The notes: generated by a model not told the origin, from the sequence alone. A DNA stretch of 6,631 nt from Gemmatimonadota bacterium (GCA_026991065.1 JALXCG010000292.1:1-6631); one strand, 5' to 3'. Numbered from the stretch's first letter, positions 1 to 6,087 are shown. Numbers and translations: made by a program.

Positions 1-423
1 TTCGCTTGCGGAGCTGCGGATCTCATAGCCGAACTCTTTGACCATCAGGGTATATTCGCTGCCATCATACGGGCTGCGAATCTCTTTCCAATCCAAGAGA
101 TAAGGCGCCAGATCGGCGATGGGACGAGGCGTCAGCGCAGGCTCCGCAGGCTCCGCGGGAGCCTCGTCGGGCATCTCATCCTCCAGAAGATCCGCATCCG
201 ACTCCTCCGCATCCCCTTCGTCTGCGGCAAGCATCTCCGCCATGTGATCGATCTCGTACAGGATCTCCGCGTATTCAATGGCACGCAGATTCTCACGGTC
301 CTTCTCTTCCCGGAGTGGAGCCTGAACGTAATCGCTCCGTTGGAACATCAGGACCGCACCAAGAGCGATAAGCGTAAGCAGGAGCAGGATATCGATCGTG
401 CCAATGCCTTTTGTACGATTCAT
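1..423 (-). CDS. Hypothetical membrane-anchored acidic protein, pilin-like N terminus (partial)
   Basis: An open frame reads from ATG at 423-421 to the left edge with no stop; 141 residues are visible and the C terminus is missing. I do not recognise the family. Residues 1-6 (MNRTKG) are basic and polar, residues 12-27 are a hydrophobic segment, then comes a charged stretch. Residues 68-95 are very acidic and rich in Asp/Glu, Ala and Pro. After that comes a more ordered part with a PYDG at 118-121. The N terminus resembles a prepilin signal: Gly6, then I-G-T-I-D, with Asp at the place where type IV pilins and pseudopilins carry Glu5, followed by the hydrophobic helix. Late pilin or pseudopilin domains often contain a D/S-P-[YW]-G-like turn, which PYDG may echo. 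It could equally be a simple bitopic membrane protein. An AAGG lies about 7 nt upstream of the ATG. It is divergent from the HEAT-like gene. Confidence 0.72.
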   Translation of the reverse strand, partial: MNRTKGIGTIDILLLLTLIALGAVLMFQRSDYVQAPLREEKDRENLRAIEYAEILYEIDHMAEMLAADEGDAEESDADLLEDEMPDEAPAEPAEPALTPRPIADLAPYLLDWKEIRSPYDGSEYTLMVKEFGYEIRSSASE

Positions 424-602
424 GGCAGCCTTCACAGATGAATTCACGCGCCGACAAGCGAGGGGAGCGCCGGCAGTTCGAGCTTTGCATCATAGCCGAA
501 TGGCCCGGCAATGGCCAACAGGATTGGCGCTCCAGTGCCCGTGAACACCTCAATCCCGCAATCCTCTATGGCTTTCATGCCTCATTCGGCTAAGATCAAT
601 CT
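424..602. other. Divergent intergenic region with a 10-bp inverted repeat
   Basis: This 179-nt gap separates the left-edge minus-strand gene from the plus-strand HEAT-like gene, so promoters for both should lie here. I see no convincing -35/-10 pair. A perfect 10-bp inverted repeat is present, TAGCCGAATG at 493-502 and CATTCGGCTA at 583-592, with its right arm ending 10 nt before the HEAT-like start codon. Short frames here look like chance frames and have no recognisable protein features. Confidence 0.5.
493..592. repeat. Inverted repeat, 10-bp arms 80 nt apart
   Basis: The arms TAGCCGAATG (493-502) and CATTCGGCTA (583-592) are exact reverse complements. The spacing is long for a transcription terminator and there is no U-tract. 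The position in a divergent promoter region would suit a paired operator, but a chance match is possible at this length. Confidence 0.4.
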
Positions 603-1202
603 ATGGATCCCATTGATTTCGAACCGATTTCCGCCTCTTTGCAGGCCGAACTCCACGCCGAGTGCCTGCGCAGCCTGCGCTCATCCGACCCCCAGCGCAT
701 CTTCAACGCTGTGCAGGCCCTGCGCTGGTTTCCCGGTGACGATCTCCTTCTCGAAGCACTCAGCAATCTGCTCCAGGCATCAACGCCGGTGCTTCGCGGT
801 CTTGGGTTGGAAGGCCTGGGGGCACTCGAACACACCGAAAGCACCGGTGCGATCATCGAGCACATTGAGCGGCATCGTCATGACACGGTCGAGGCTGCCC
901 GCGCAATTTCGGTGCTCGGCGCCACTGGAAGTGAGACGAGCATTCCCTTTCTTGAGCGGGTCATCTGGGACGACTCCTCATTCGCCACCGAGGCCAAAGA
1001 GCACGCAATCGAAGCGCTCCTCGCACTCGCCGCCGCCGGCCTGGAGGGGGCCCGGCATCTGCTGGAGACTGCGCACGTCTCAACCGACCTGGACGAAGCG
1101 CTGGTCGTCGCCGCTCGGGCCGCGCTGCGGGAACTCGGCCAGCGCGACTGGGATGACAAGGGCTTCGCCACCATCGATGCGACCATGGAACCGAGCGATT
1201 GA
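603..1202 (+). CDS. HEAT-repeat-like alpha-solenoid protein
   Basis: This encodes 199 residues of almost purely helical, Leu/Ala-rich sequence with the rhythm of HEAT or armadillo-like repeats: paired amphipathic helices with recurring patterns such as ALRWFPGDDLLLEAL, GLGALEHTESTGAIIEHI and AISVLGATGSETSIPFLERV. Proteins of this type act as binding scaffolds; no catalytic motif, signal peptide or membrane segment is visible. The ATG at 603 is the first start in frame. The upstream bases (AGATCAATCT) give no real Shine-Dalgarno site, so the start is only moderately supported. The stop TGA at 1200-1202 overlaps the TTG start of the next gene, a sign of translational coupling, so the partner may be the SprT-like protein. 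The specific function is unknown. Confidence 0.8.
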   Translation: MDPIDFEPISASLQAELHAECLRSLRSSDPQRIFNAVQALRWFPGDDLLLEALSNLLQASTPVLRGLGLEGLGALEHTESTGAIIEHIERHRHDTVEAARAISVLGATGSETSIPFLERVIWDDSSFATEAKEHAIEALLALAAAGLEGARHLLETAHVSTDLDEALVVAARAALRELGQRDWDDKGFATIDATMEPSD

Positions 1203-1915
1203 AGCTGCCGACAGAGGTCGAACTGCGGGCACTCTACACGCGGCTCAATGTCGAGCACTTCGCCTCGAGGCTGCCGGAGGCCGTCATCACATGGTCCACG
1301 CGGATGAGAAGCTCCGCGGGAATCTGCTATCCCACTCGCCGACTGATTCGCCTTTCGGTGCGCTACTGCGAAACCTACCCACAGGATCTTGTCCCGGTCC
1401 TGCTGCACGAGATGATTCACTTGCTGCATCCCGACCATGGCCGGGCGTTCAAGGCCGAAGCCGCGCGGGTTGGAGCGTTGCTTCACGCTCGCCCCACCTC
1501 AGCGGCGGAGCAGCGTCCATGGAGGTGGTTCGCGCAGTGCCCACATTGCAGCCGGCACTGGCTTTATAGAAACCGACGCAAGCTTTTCTGTCGCCATTGT
1601 CGGGACTGGCGCGGGCGACACCCGGCACTGGAGTTTCGGCGTCTGCCCGGGAGTCCCCGCTCAGCGGCTGAAGCGACGCGGCTGGTGGCGAGAGTCATGG
1701 GTGAAAAACACGCAGTTCCCGAGCGGATGCGACAAAGTGGCGGTTCAGCCCACAAACTGCAGGTGAGTTACAACGTAGAGCGCCATCGCCACGGCAATCG
1801 CCAGAGCAGGCGTGGCGAGCCAACCGGAAAAGATGCCGAGAACCGCCCGAAAACGTACCGTTTCGATGCTCTTCAGCACCCCGACACCAAGAACCGCCCC
1901 GACAACCGCCTGTGA
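1199..1915 (+). CDS. SprT-like zinc metalloprotease-fold protein
   Basis: This 238-residue protein has the SprT-like (SprT/Spartan) fold signature. The active-site helix is LLHEMIHLLHPDHGRAFK, with His70, Glu71 and His74 as HExxH and His80 as the likely third zinc ligand. A C-terminal zinc ribbon follows, with Cys114 and Cys117 then Cys131 and Cys134 (CPHC...CRHC). Eukaryotic Spartan cleaves DNA-protein crosslinks; bacterial SprT-like proteins are mostly uncharacterised, so the substrate is unknown. No signal peptide is seen, which suggests a cytoplasmic site. The start is TTG at 1199, in a TTGA overlap with the HEAT-like stop; GGAA at 1187-1190 is a weak ribosome site. Residues after about 150 are Arg-rich and unlike the family core, and residues 183-238 are encoded opposite the 3' end of pit. 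That tail may be non-conserved read-on caused by loss of an earlier stop. Confidence 0.85.
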   Translation: MKLPTEVELRALYTRLNVEHFASRLPEAVITWSTRMRSSAGICYPTRRLIRLSVRYCETYPQDLVPVLLHEMIHLLHPDHGRAFKAEAARVGALLHARPTSAAEQRPWRWFAQCPHCSRHWLYRNRRKLFCRHCRDWRGRHPALEFRRLPGSPRSAAEATRLVARVMGEKHAVPERMRQSGGSAHKLQVSYNVERHRHGNRQSRRGEPTGKDAENRPKTYRFDALQHPDTKNRPDNRL

Positions 1916-2689
1916 AGAGGAGACCGGAACGCCGAGCATCGCATAGGCGTGGACCGTCAACGCCTGCGCGAGAACCACAATGAACGCGCCGTAGGCATTG
2001 AGCCGGACGATCCCTTTCCCAACAGTCATCATGACACGGCGACTGTAGGTAACAATCCCCAGCGCAATCGCGGCCCCGCCCACGAGGGCGGCGGAGAGAG
2101 GCGTGAGTAAACCGGCGCCGACAAAAACGCCGGTAACATTTGCGACATTGTTGGCGCCAAGCGCATACGCACCGTAGGAACCTACCACCAGCAAGGCCAG
2201 ACGCAGGACTCCATCGTAGATGGTAATGTGGTTGCCGAGACGATTGGCCAGCGGCGTCAAAACCCGATAAAGCAGCAGCGCGACCAGGAATGCGCCGATT
2301 GGTGTGCCAATCCAGCAACCGACAATTTTCGGTAGACCGGATGTATCCACGCCTCCCTTGAAGACCCCCACGCCGATCACCGCCCCAACGACAGCTTGTG
2401 AAGTGGAAACCGGCAGGCGCAGGAAGGTGAGGAGGGTGACTGCGATCGCCGCGGCCAGAGAAGAAAGAGTCGCCGATTCGGCATCGAAGCTCGAGAGCGC
2501 GCCGACCGTGTGCATTCCCGCCTCGCCCTCCAGAACTGCCCCGAGGATCACGAATGCAGATGCAAGAAGTGCCGCCGTCCAGAAGCGCACCATGCGTGAT
2601 GCAACTGCGGTGCCGAACACGTTGGACGCGTCGTTCGCCCCCAGTGACCATCCCAAATAGACCGGAGCCAGAAAATTCAACCAACTCAT
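1745..2689 (-). CDS. pit: Pit-family inorganic phosphate transporter (PHO4 family)
   Basis: This 314-residue integral membrane protein belongs to the PiT/PHO4 family, low-affinity carriers that move phosphate, often as a metal-phosphate, with H+ or Na+. It shows the family's internal duplication clearly. GANDASN (18-24) matches GANNVAN (178-184), and PVSTSQAVVGAVIGVG (93-108) matches PVSSSQAVVGAVLGVG (255-270). About ten hydrophobic segments are visible, for example 37-53, 75-92, 127-143, 162-178, 185-211 and 285-308. The length fits the compact bacterial and archaeal forms and not the ~500-residue E. coli PitA. GGGG lies about 7 nt upstream of the ATG at 2689-2687. It begins only 15 nt after the DUF47 gene, the usual Pit/DUF47 pairing. 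The family can also carry arsenate, and selenite uptake by phosphate carriers is known in some organisms. Its 3' end overlaps the converging sprT-like gene. Confidence 0.95.
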   Translation of the reverse strand: MSWLNFLAPVYLGWSLGANDASNVFGTAVASRMVRFWTAALLASAFVILGAVLEGEAGMHTVGALSSFDAESATLSSLAAAIAVTLLTFLRLPVSTSQAVVGAVIGVGVFKGGVDTSGLPKIVGCWIGTPIGAFLVALLLYRVLTPLANRLGNHITIYDGVLRLALLVVGSYGAYALGANNVANVTGVFVGAGLLTPLSAALVGGAAIALGIVTYSRRVMMTVGKGIVRLNAYGAFIVVLAQALTVHAYAMLGVPVSSSQAVVGAVLGVGVLKSIETVRFRAVLGIFSGWLATPALAIAVAMALYVVTHLQFVG

Positions 2690-2704
2690 AAAGGCCCCAT
2701 CGGA

Positions 2705-3361
2705 TCAGGCACGCCGCTTGGCGCCCACCATCAGAAGACGATCCGCTGTGTTCTCGGCCAAGTCGGTCAACCCCGCACAGAGCATGATCACTTCGCGCAG
2801 GGATAGCTTCTGGATCGTCGGCAGATCGGATGAGAAAAGGCGGGTAAGCATTCCGCGCTCAAAAAAATCGCAGCGACTTTCCGCCTGGTCGATCGAAACC
2901 ACCAAAGGATGCACATCCTCTTCAAGGTGAAAAACCATCCCGGCTATCGCGTGCAGGGTCTTCAACGCGGCTATCGTTTCGCGCAACATCGACTCTGCCT
3001 CGGGCACCAGTGCCGACGGGAAACCCACTCGGAGCAGCGATATTGTTACCAATATGGATTCAGTCCGATTGGGAATGCGATCCAATTGCTCCAGCAGCCC
3101 TACAATGTCCCCTCTCGATTCCGGCAGGAGACTCTTCTGGTACATGCGATACTCGATCGTTCGTCGCAGTTCGTCCGCCTGCGATTCCGCCTTTCGGATC
3201 TCCTCGACTTTGCAGGAAAAATCGTCGGTCATCCCATTCTGTAGGTAGATTGGCATGGCGACATCGAAGATATCGATGCACGAGTTCCATGCACCGAGAT
3301 AGGCCCCGTAGAGCTTCTCAATCTCCCGCTGGTGGCGAAATAGATAGTCAAGAAACTTCAT
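2705..3361 (-). CDS. DUF47 (PhoU-like) protein, likely partner of Pit
   Basis: This 218-residue, all-helical protein matches the DUF47 family (PhoU-divergent, TIGR00153/YkaA type). Two PhoU-like metal-binding signatures of the E-x3-D kind are visible: KAESQADELRR around residues 57-67 and QAESRCDFFER in the second half. The sequence reads as two three-helix bundles, as in PhoU. No membrane segment or signal peptide is seen, so it should be cytoplasmic. Genes of this family sit next to pit in many bacteria and are thought to regulate or assist the transporter; the mechanism is not settled. Here it precedes pit by 15 nt on the same strand and follows the selenoprotein gene after 51 nt, so the three are probably one operon. 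The ATG at 3361-3359 has only a weak ribosome site. Confidence 0.93.
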   Translation of the reverse strand: MKFLDYLFRHQREIEKLYGAYLGAWNSCIDIFDVAMPIYLQNGMTDDFSCKVEEIRKAESQADELRRTIEYRMYQKSLLPESRGDIVGLLEQLDRIPNRTESILVTISLLRVGFPSALVPEAESMLRETIAALKTLHAIAGMVFHLEEDVHPLVVSIDQAESRCDFFERGMLTRLFSSDLPTIQKLSLREVIMLCAGLTDLAENTADRLLMVGAKRRA

Positions 3362-3412
3362 GGATCACAAACTCGCGGGCCACGCCCCGGCCACACGTGC
3401 AGGAGGAGCGGC

Positions 3413-3640
3413 TTATTGGCTTTTGGCACGCAAGAGGTCGAGGATCTCTTGCTCGGTAGGGAAGACCCCTGTTTGGTATTTCGAGTAGATCACTTGATCA
3501 TCAACGGCAACATCGAATATCCCGCGGCTACCGCGAATCAACTCAACCGTTGTCCCAAGGTCACGACGAATGGCGGCTTCCAACCTGGAAGCTTCCGGCA
3601 GGTAGTTTCACTGCACGCAATAGGTAATGGTCACTTTCAT
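3413..3640 (-). CDS. SelW-like Rdx-family selenoprotein (in-frame UGA read as Sec)
   Basis: Reading from ATG at 3640-3638, the frame gives MKVTITYCVQ, then UGA at 3610-3608, then NYLPEASRLEAAIRRDLG and on to TAA at 3415-3413. With UGA as selenocysteine the product has 75 residues and carries C8-V-Q-U11, the CxxU redox motif of the SelW/SelT/SelH (Rdx, PF10262/TIGR02174) family. Family features continue after the UGA: the YLPxA segment, an alternating hydrophobic strand TVELIRG, GIFDV, the VDDQVIYSK strand and GVFPTEQEI near the C terminus. The length is normal for bacterial Rdx proteins, which have a thioredoxin-like fold and a probable thiol/selenol redox role in the cytoplasm; substrates are poorly known. 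A SECIS-like hairpin follows the UGA, and a strong Shine-Dalgarno precedes the ATG. It is probably the first gene of an operon with the DUF47 and pit genes. A Cys-to-stop mutation or sequencing error is the main alternative. Confidence 0.9.
3572..3596 (-). promoter_or_regulatory. Predicted bacterial SECIS hairpin
   Basis: In the mRNA, GCUUCC (3592-3587) pairs perfectly with GGAAGC (3581-3576) and encloses the 5-nt loop AGGUU (3586-3582). Below a 2x2 internal loop, GG (3596-3595) can pair with CC (3573-3572). The apical loop begins 22 nt after the UGA and contains GGU, the bases at the tip of the E. coli fdhF SECIS that SelB contacts (loop AGGUCU). The position just inside the coding region, stem length and loop content fit the known bacterial pattern. 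The 5' arm is also part of a palindrome, GGAAGCUUCC, which could compete weakly. Confidence 0.82.
3608..3610 (-). other. In-frame UGA, predicted selenocysteine codon (U11)
   Basis: The minus-strand triplet at 3610-3608 is TGA, between CAG (Gln10) and AAC (Asn12). It sits exactly where Rdx proteins carry the second redox residue of CxxC or CxxU. The same frame continues for 64 further codons of family-like sequence before TAA, which would not be expected if this TGA were a genuine stop. Confidence 0.88.
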
Positions 3641-3646
3641 TGAGAG

Positions 3647-3653
3647 CCTCTCC
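3647..3653 (-). promoter_or_regulatory. Shine-Dalgarno site of the SelW-like gene
   Basis: The minus strand reads GGAGAGG, then 6 nt (CTCTCA), then the ATG at 3640. This strong ribosome site fixes the start of the short selenoprotein and argues against the longer frame that stays open upstream to 3793. Confidence 0.8.
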
Positions 3654-3851
3654 AGGCAAAGGTAGAATTGAAACACCCTGACGAAGACCGGTCGCGCGCC
3701 CCCCGGCTGGGCTACTGATCTCCATTCAGGATCTCTGGCAAGAAAATGATAGTAGCGTTCCGGCTTCCGGTTTGGCACGGAGAAACTGGTCACTTCCGGA
3801 GAAACCCACGCTCGGTTCCTGGTGGCGGGAACGAGTGAAAGATCGATCGAA

Positions 3852-3856
3852 GGGAG
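3852..3856 (+). promoter_or_regulatory. Shine-Dalgarno site of the phosphatase
   Basis: AGGGAG lies 4 nt before the ATG at 3861. This supports that ATG over the in-frame GTG at 3822, which has no comparable site. Confidence 0.7.
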
Positions 3857-3860
3857 AGCG

Positions 3861-4574
3861 ATGGCAAAGGAGACATTGGTGATCGGGGATGTTCACGGTT
3901 GCGCTGGAGAGTTGCGGCGCCTCCTCGAATACAGCGCCTTCGATCCCGCGCGCCATCGGGGCATCTGCACCGGCGATCTCTATACGCGTGGTCCCGACCC
4001 CCGGGGAGTGTGGCATCTGCTGCGCCGGTTCCGACTCGAAGCGGTTCGCGGCAATCACGAGGACTACCTGCTCGACGCTCTTCCGCAGCTCCCTGCCGAC
4101 GATCCAACGCTCAGCGCGATCTCCCCGGATGCGCGCGCCACGGCCCGTGCCTTCGACGGACGGCAACGGTCGGCCCTCTTGCGGGCGCTGCGCGACTTGC
4201 CCAGTGCCCTCCACGGGCCCCGCCGCGCAGGTAGCCACGAGCCCGCCTGGATCGTCGTGCACGCTGGAATAGATCCGCGCCGAGGCATTGAGTCTTCCGC
4301 TGATCCAAGAACCTGCACACGCATCCGTTACTGGCCACCGGGGGCCCCGAAATCCCACCACTGGCACGAATTCTACCAGGGAGAGACGCTTCTGGTGTTT
4401 GGGCATGACGCCGTCGGCGGCCTGGTGGAGCACCGCACTGCCGACGGCCGGCCGCGCGCAATCGGAATCGACACCGGCTGTGTCTACGGAGGCCGGCTGA
4501 CCGGCTACTGGATTGAGCGCGACAGCCTGGTATCGGTGCCCGCGGAGCGTGCGTGGTGGCCGATCAGATCGTAG
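3861..4574 (+). CDS. PPP-family metallophosphatase, ApaH/PrpE-like
   Basis: This 237-residue protein is a calcineurin-like metallophosphoesterase of the PPP type (serine/threonine phosphatase or diadenosine-tetraphosphatase-like). Motifs appear in the family order: GDVHG (9-13), GDLYTRGPD (38-46), GNHE (64-67), VVHAG (132-136), FGH (180-182) and a late DTGCVYGGRLTGY segment typical of the bacterial PrpA/PrpE/ApaH group. The residues that bind two metals (Asp10, His12, Asp39, Asn65, His134, His182) and the phosphate-binding Arg43 and His66 are all present. The oddity is Thr42, where the family normally has Asp (GDxxDRG). In PP1 that Asp partners the catalytic His, so activity may be lowered or altered. 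The substrate cannot be told from sequence; a phosphoprotein or a dinucleotide are both possible. No signal peptide is seen. The gene ends inside glgC on the opposite strand (11-bp overlap). Confidence 0.92.
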   Translation: MAKETLVIGDVHGCAGELRRLLEYSAFDPARHRGICTGDLYTRGPDPRGVWHLLRRFRLEAVRGNHEDYLLDALPQLPADDPTLSAISPDARATARAFDGRQRSALLRALRDLPSALHGPRRAGSHEPAWIVVHAGIDPRRGIESSADPRTCTRIRYWPPGAPKSHHWHEFYQGETLLVFGHDAVGGLVEHRTADGRPRAIGIDTGCVYGGRLTGYWIERDSLVSVPAERAWWPIRS

Positions 4575-5829
4575 TTCCCGGCGGGACAACGGTGTTCTTG
4601 GGAATCACCACAACGCCATCGCGGACGGCATAGAGTGGATGATCTTCGTCCGGCCGATCCACACCTCCACGGATCACGCAATCATCGCCGATACAGACGT
4701 TCTTATCGATGATTGCCCGATAGATTTCGCAACCTCGGCCGATGCCCCAGGGGACATCGCTCGGCCGGGCGTGGCTGGGGAAAAAGTCCATCCCGAGAAG
4801 AACGGTTTCCCGAATCTTGGTTTGGCTGCGAATAATCGACCGAATCCCGACAACCGATTCACGAATCTCGGCGCTTTTGATGCGGCAGCCCTCCGATATC
4901 AGTGCATTGTCGAGGCGGGAATCCAGCACTTTGGATGCCGGCAGGTAGCGCCGGCGGGTGTAGACCGGCCGCCGAAACTCGTAGAAATTGAACGGTGCGT
5001 CCATACAGGCCAGGGAGACGTTGGTGCGGTGAAATGCGCCGATCGTTCCAATGTCCTCCCAGTAGCCATCGAATGGATAGGCTGCGATCTGCATGTCGCC
5101 AAGCACGTTCTCAAAGATGTCTTTGCCGAAGTCTATCTTGGAGCGATCCTCCAAGATGGTGACCAAGGCTGTGCGGTCGAAAACATAGATCCCCATGGAG
5201 GCGAGATAGAGATCCTCGCCGGGATCGGAGATTCCGAGGATGCGGCGGGTCTCGGCGGGCACACGAAAGCGGTCGAGAACCTCGGGATCGGTGGGCTTTT
5301 CGACAAACTCCCGAACCATTCCACCGGGACCTACGCGCACCAGGCCAAAACGCGAAGCTTCGGCGCGGGTTACCGGGATCACCGCCAAAGTAATGTCGGC
5401 CTTGCTCTCGCGATGATGCGCGAGCAACAGATTGGCGCGCATTCGGTAGAGTTGATCCCCCGAAAGAATGAGCACTTCCTTATATTGAGGGCGATCGATC
5501 CGACGTATGTTCTGCCGCACGGCATCCGCGGTTCCCTGATACCAGGCGTCCGACTCGGGGGTCTGCTCAGCCGCGAGCACCTGAACGAACCCCGGGGAAA
5601 ACCCATCGAAGCGGAACGCCCGATGGATGTGGTTCATCAGCGAAGATGAATTGAATTGCGTCAGAACAAAAATCTGGCGCAGACCGGAATTGATGCAGTT
5701 CGAAATGGGAATGTCTATCAGGCGGTATTTCCCGCCCAAAGGCACCGCTGGCTTGCACCGATCCCGTGTGAGTGGATGGAGGCGCGTCCCCCGACCGCCA
5801 CCGAGAATCACCGCGAGCACATCCTCCAT
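4564..5829 (-). CDS. glgC: Glucose-1-phosphate adenylyltransferase (ADP-glucose pyrophosphorylase)
   Basis: The 421-residue product makes ADP-glucose from ATP and glucose-1-phosphate, the committed step of bacterial glycogen synthesis, in the cytoplasm. The nucleotidyltransferase domain (about 1-270) has GGGRGTRL (10-17), CKPAV with Lys26, WYQGTADAVRQ (96-106), SGDQLYRM with the metal-binding Asp125, EFVEKP with Lys178, and YWEDIGT with Asp259, matching the catalytic and sugar-binding residues of E. coli GlgC. The C-terminal part (about 300-421) is the left-handed beta-helix, with hexad repeats such as CEIYRAIIDKNVCIGDDCVI. Motifs such as IYVLTQFN-like VLTQFN, GFVQVLAAEQ and ASMGIYVF make it closer to the plant/cyanobacterial type than to the enterobacterial one. 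The usual His after the SGD is Gln126. The start is ATG at 5829, with GGAGG 4 nt upstream; a longer frame open further upstream is antisense to mlaD and not used. No other glycogen gene lies in the window. Confidence 0.96.
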   Translation of the reverse strand: MEDVLAVILGGGRGTRLHPLTRDRCKPAVPLGGKYRLIDIPISNCINSGLRQIFVLTQFNSSSLMNHIHRAFRFDGFSPGFVQVLAAEQTPESDAWYQGTADAVRQNIRRIDRPQYKEVLILSGDQLYRMRANLLLAHHRESKADITLAVIPVTRAEASRFGLVRVGPGGMVREFVEKPTDPEVLDRFRVPAETRRILGISDPGEDLYLASMGIYVFDRTALVTILEDRSKIDFGKDIFENVLGDMQIAAYPFDGYWEDIGTIGAFHRTNVSLACMDAPFNFYEFRRPVYTRRRYLPASKVLDSRLDNALISEGCRIKSAEIRESVVGIRSIIRSQTKIRETVLLGMDFFPSHARPSDVPWGIGRGCEIYRAIIDKNVCIGDDCVIRGGVDRPDEDHPLYAVRDGVVVIPKNTVVPPGTTI

Positions 5830-5833
5830 TTTG

Positions 5834-5838
5834 CCTCC
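5834..5838 (-). promoter_or_regulatory. Shine-Dalgarno site of glgC
   Basis: GGAGG is followed by CAAA and the ATG at 5829-5827. This decides the glgC start, since the frame stays open almost to the right edge of the window. Confidence 0.75.
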
Positions 5839-6083
5839 GCTGGGGTTCTGTGTTGAAGCTGGCGCCGGCCCCGTTGGAACGGTCGCCGCGAGGTCGCCGA
5901 TCGCGACTTCGTTGCGCGGATCGGAATCGTGTCGATGATAGAGTATCCACCGGTCATTTCCGATGGGCTTTTCGCGGGTCCGCGGAGGATCTACCCTGAG
6001 AAAGTCGCCGGCACAGACAAGAATCATCCGTTCCTTGCGCTGGAGCGGCGCCATGAACCATTGGAGAAGCGCGATCCACAAGA

Positions 6084-6087
6084 GAGG
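6084..6087 (+). promoter_or_regulatory. Shine-Dalgarno site of the mlaD-like gene
   Basis: AGAGAGG ends 6 nt before the GTG at 6094. The nearby ATG at 6092 is in another frame and runs into TAA after one codon, so GTG is the likely start. Confidence 0.6.

Larger units (their letters stand above)
3641..3860. other. Divergent intergenic region between selenoprotein operon and phosphatase
   Basis: This 220-nt gap should hold the promoter of the minus-strand selenoprotein/DUF47/pit operon and that of the plus-strand phosphatase. An AT-richer patch at about 3740-3755 (AAGAAAATGATAGTAG, reading TATCAT on the minus strand) could be a -10 element for the operon, but I see no good -35 partner. No Pho-box-like direct repeats were recognised. 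The minus-strand frame stays open here, but its residues do not resemble Rdx proteins. Confidence 0.45.

Noticed and set aside
511-1569. 352-codon plus-strand frame
   Set aside because: It overlaps the HEAT-like and SprT-like genes in another frame and its Ser/Pro/Arg-rich composition is typical of an out-of-frame shadow.
1695-2684. 329-codon minus-strand frame inside pit
   Set aside because: It is a Gly/Arg/Cys-rich shadow of pit in another frame, whereas the pit frame carries clear duplicated family motifs.
3587-3596. GGAAGCTTCC palindrome as a protein-binding site
   Set aside because: It lies inside the selenoprotein coding region and is better explained as part of the SECIS-like hairpin arm.
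3416-3643. Plus-strand open frame of 75 codons
   Set aside because: It lies exactly antisense to the SelW-like selenoprotein gene, has no family resemblance and no ribosome site; it is a shadow likely to mislead gene callers.
3773-3789. TGGCACG as a sigma-54 -24 element
   Set aside because: No TTGC-like -12 element follows at the required spacing.
3641-3793. Longer N-terminal extension of the selenoprotein frame
   Set aside because: The frame is open to 3793, but the extra residues do not look like an Rdx protein, and a strong GGAGAGG site sits at the right distance from the ATG at 3640.
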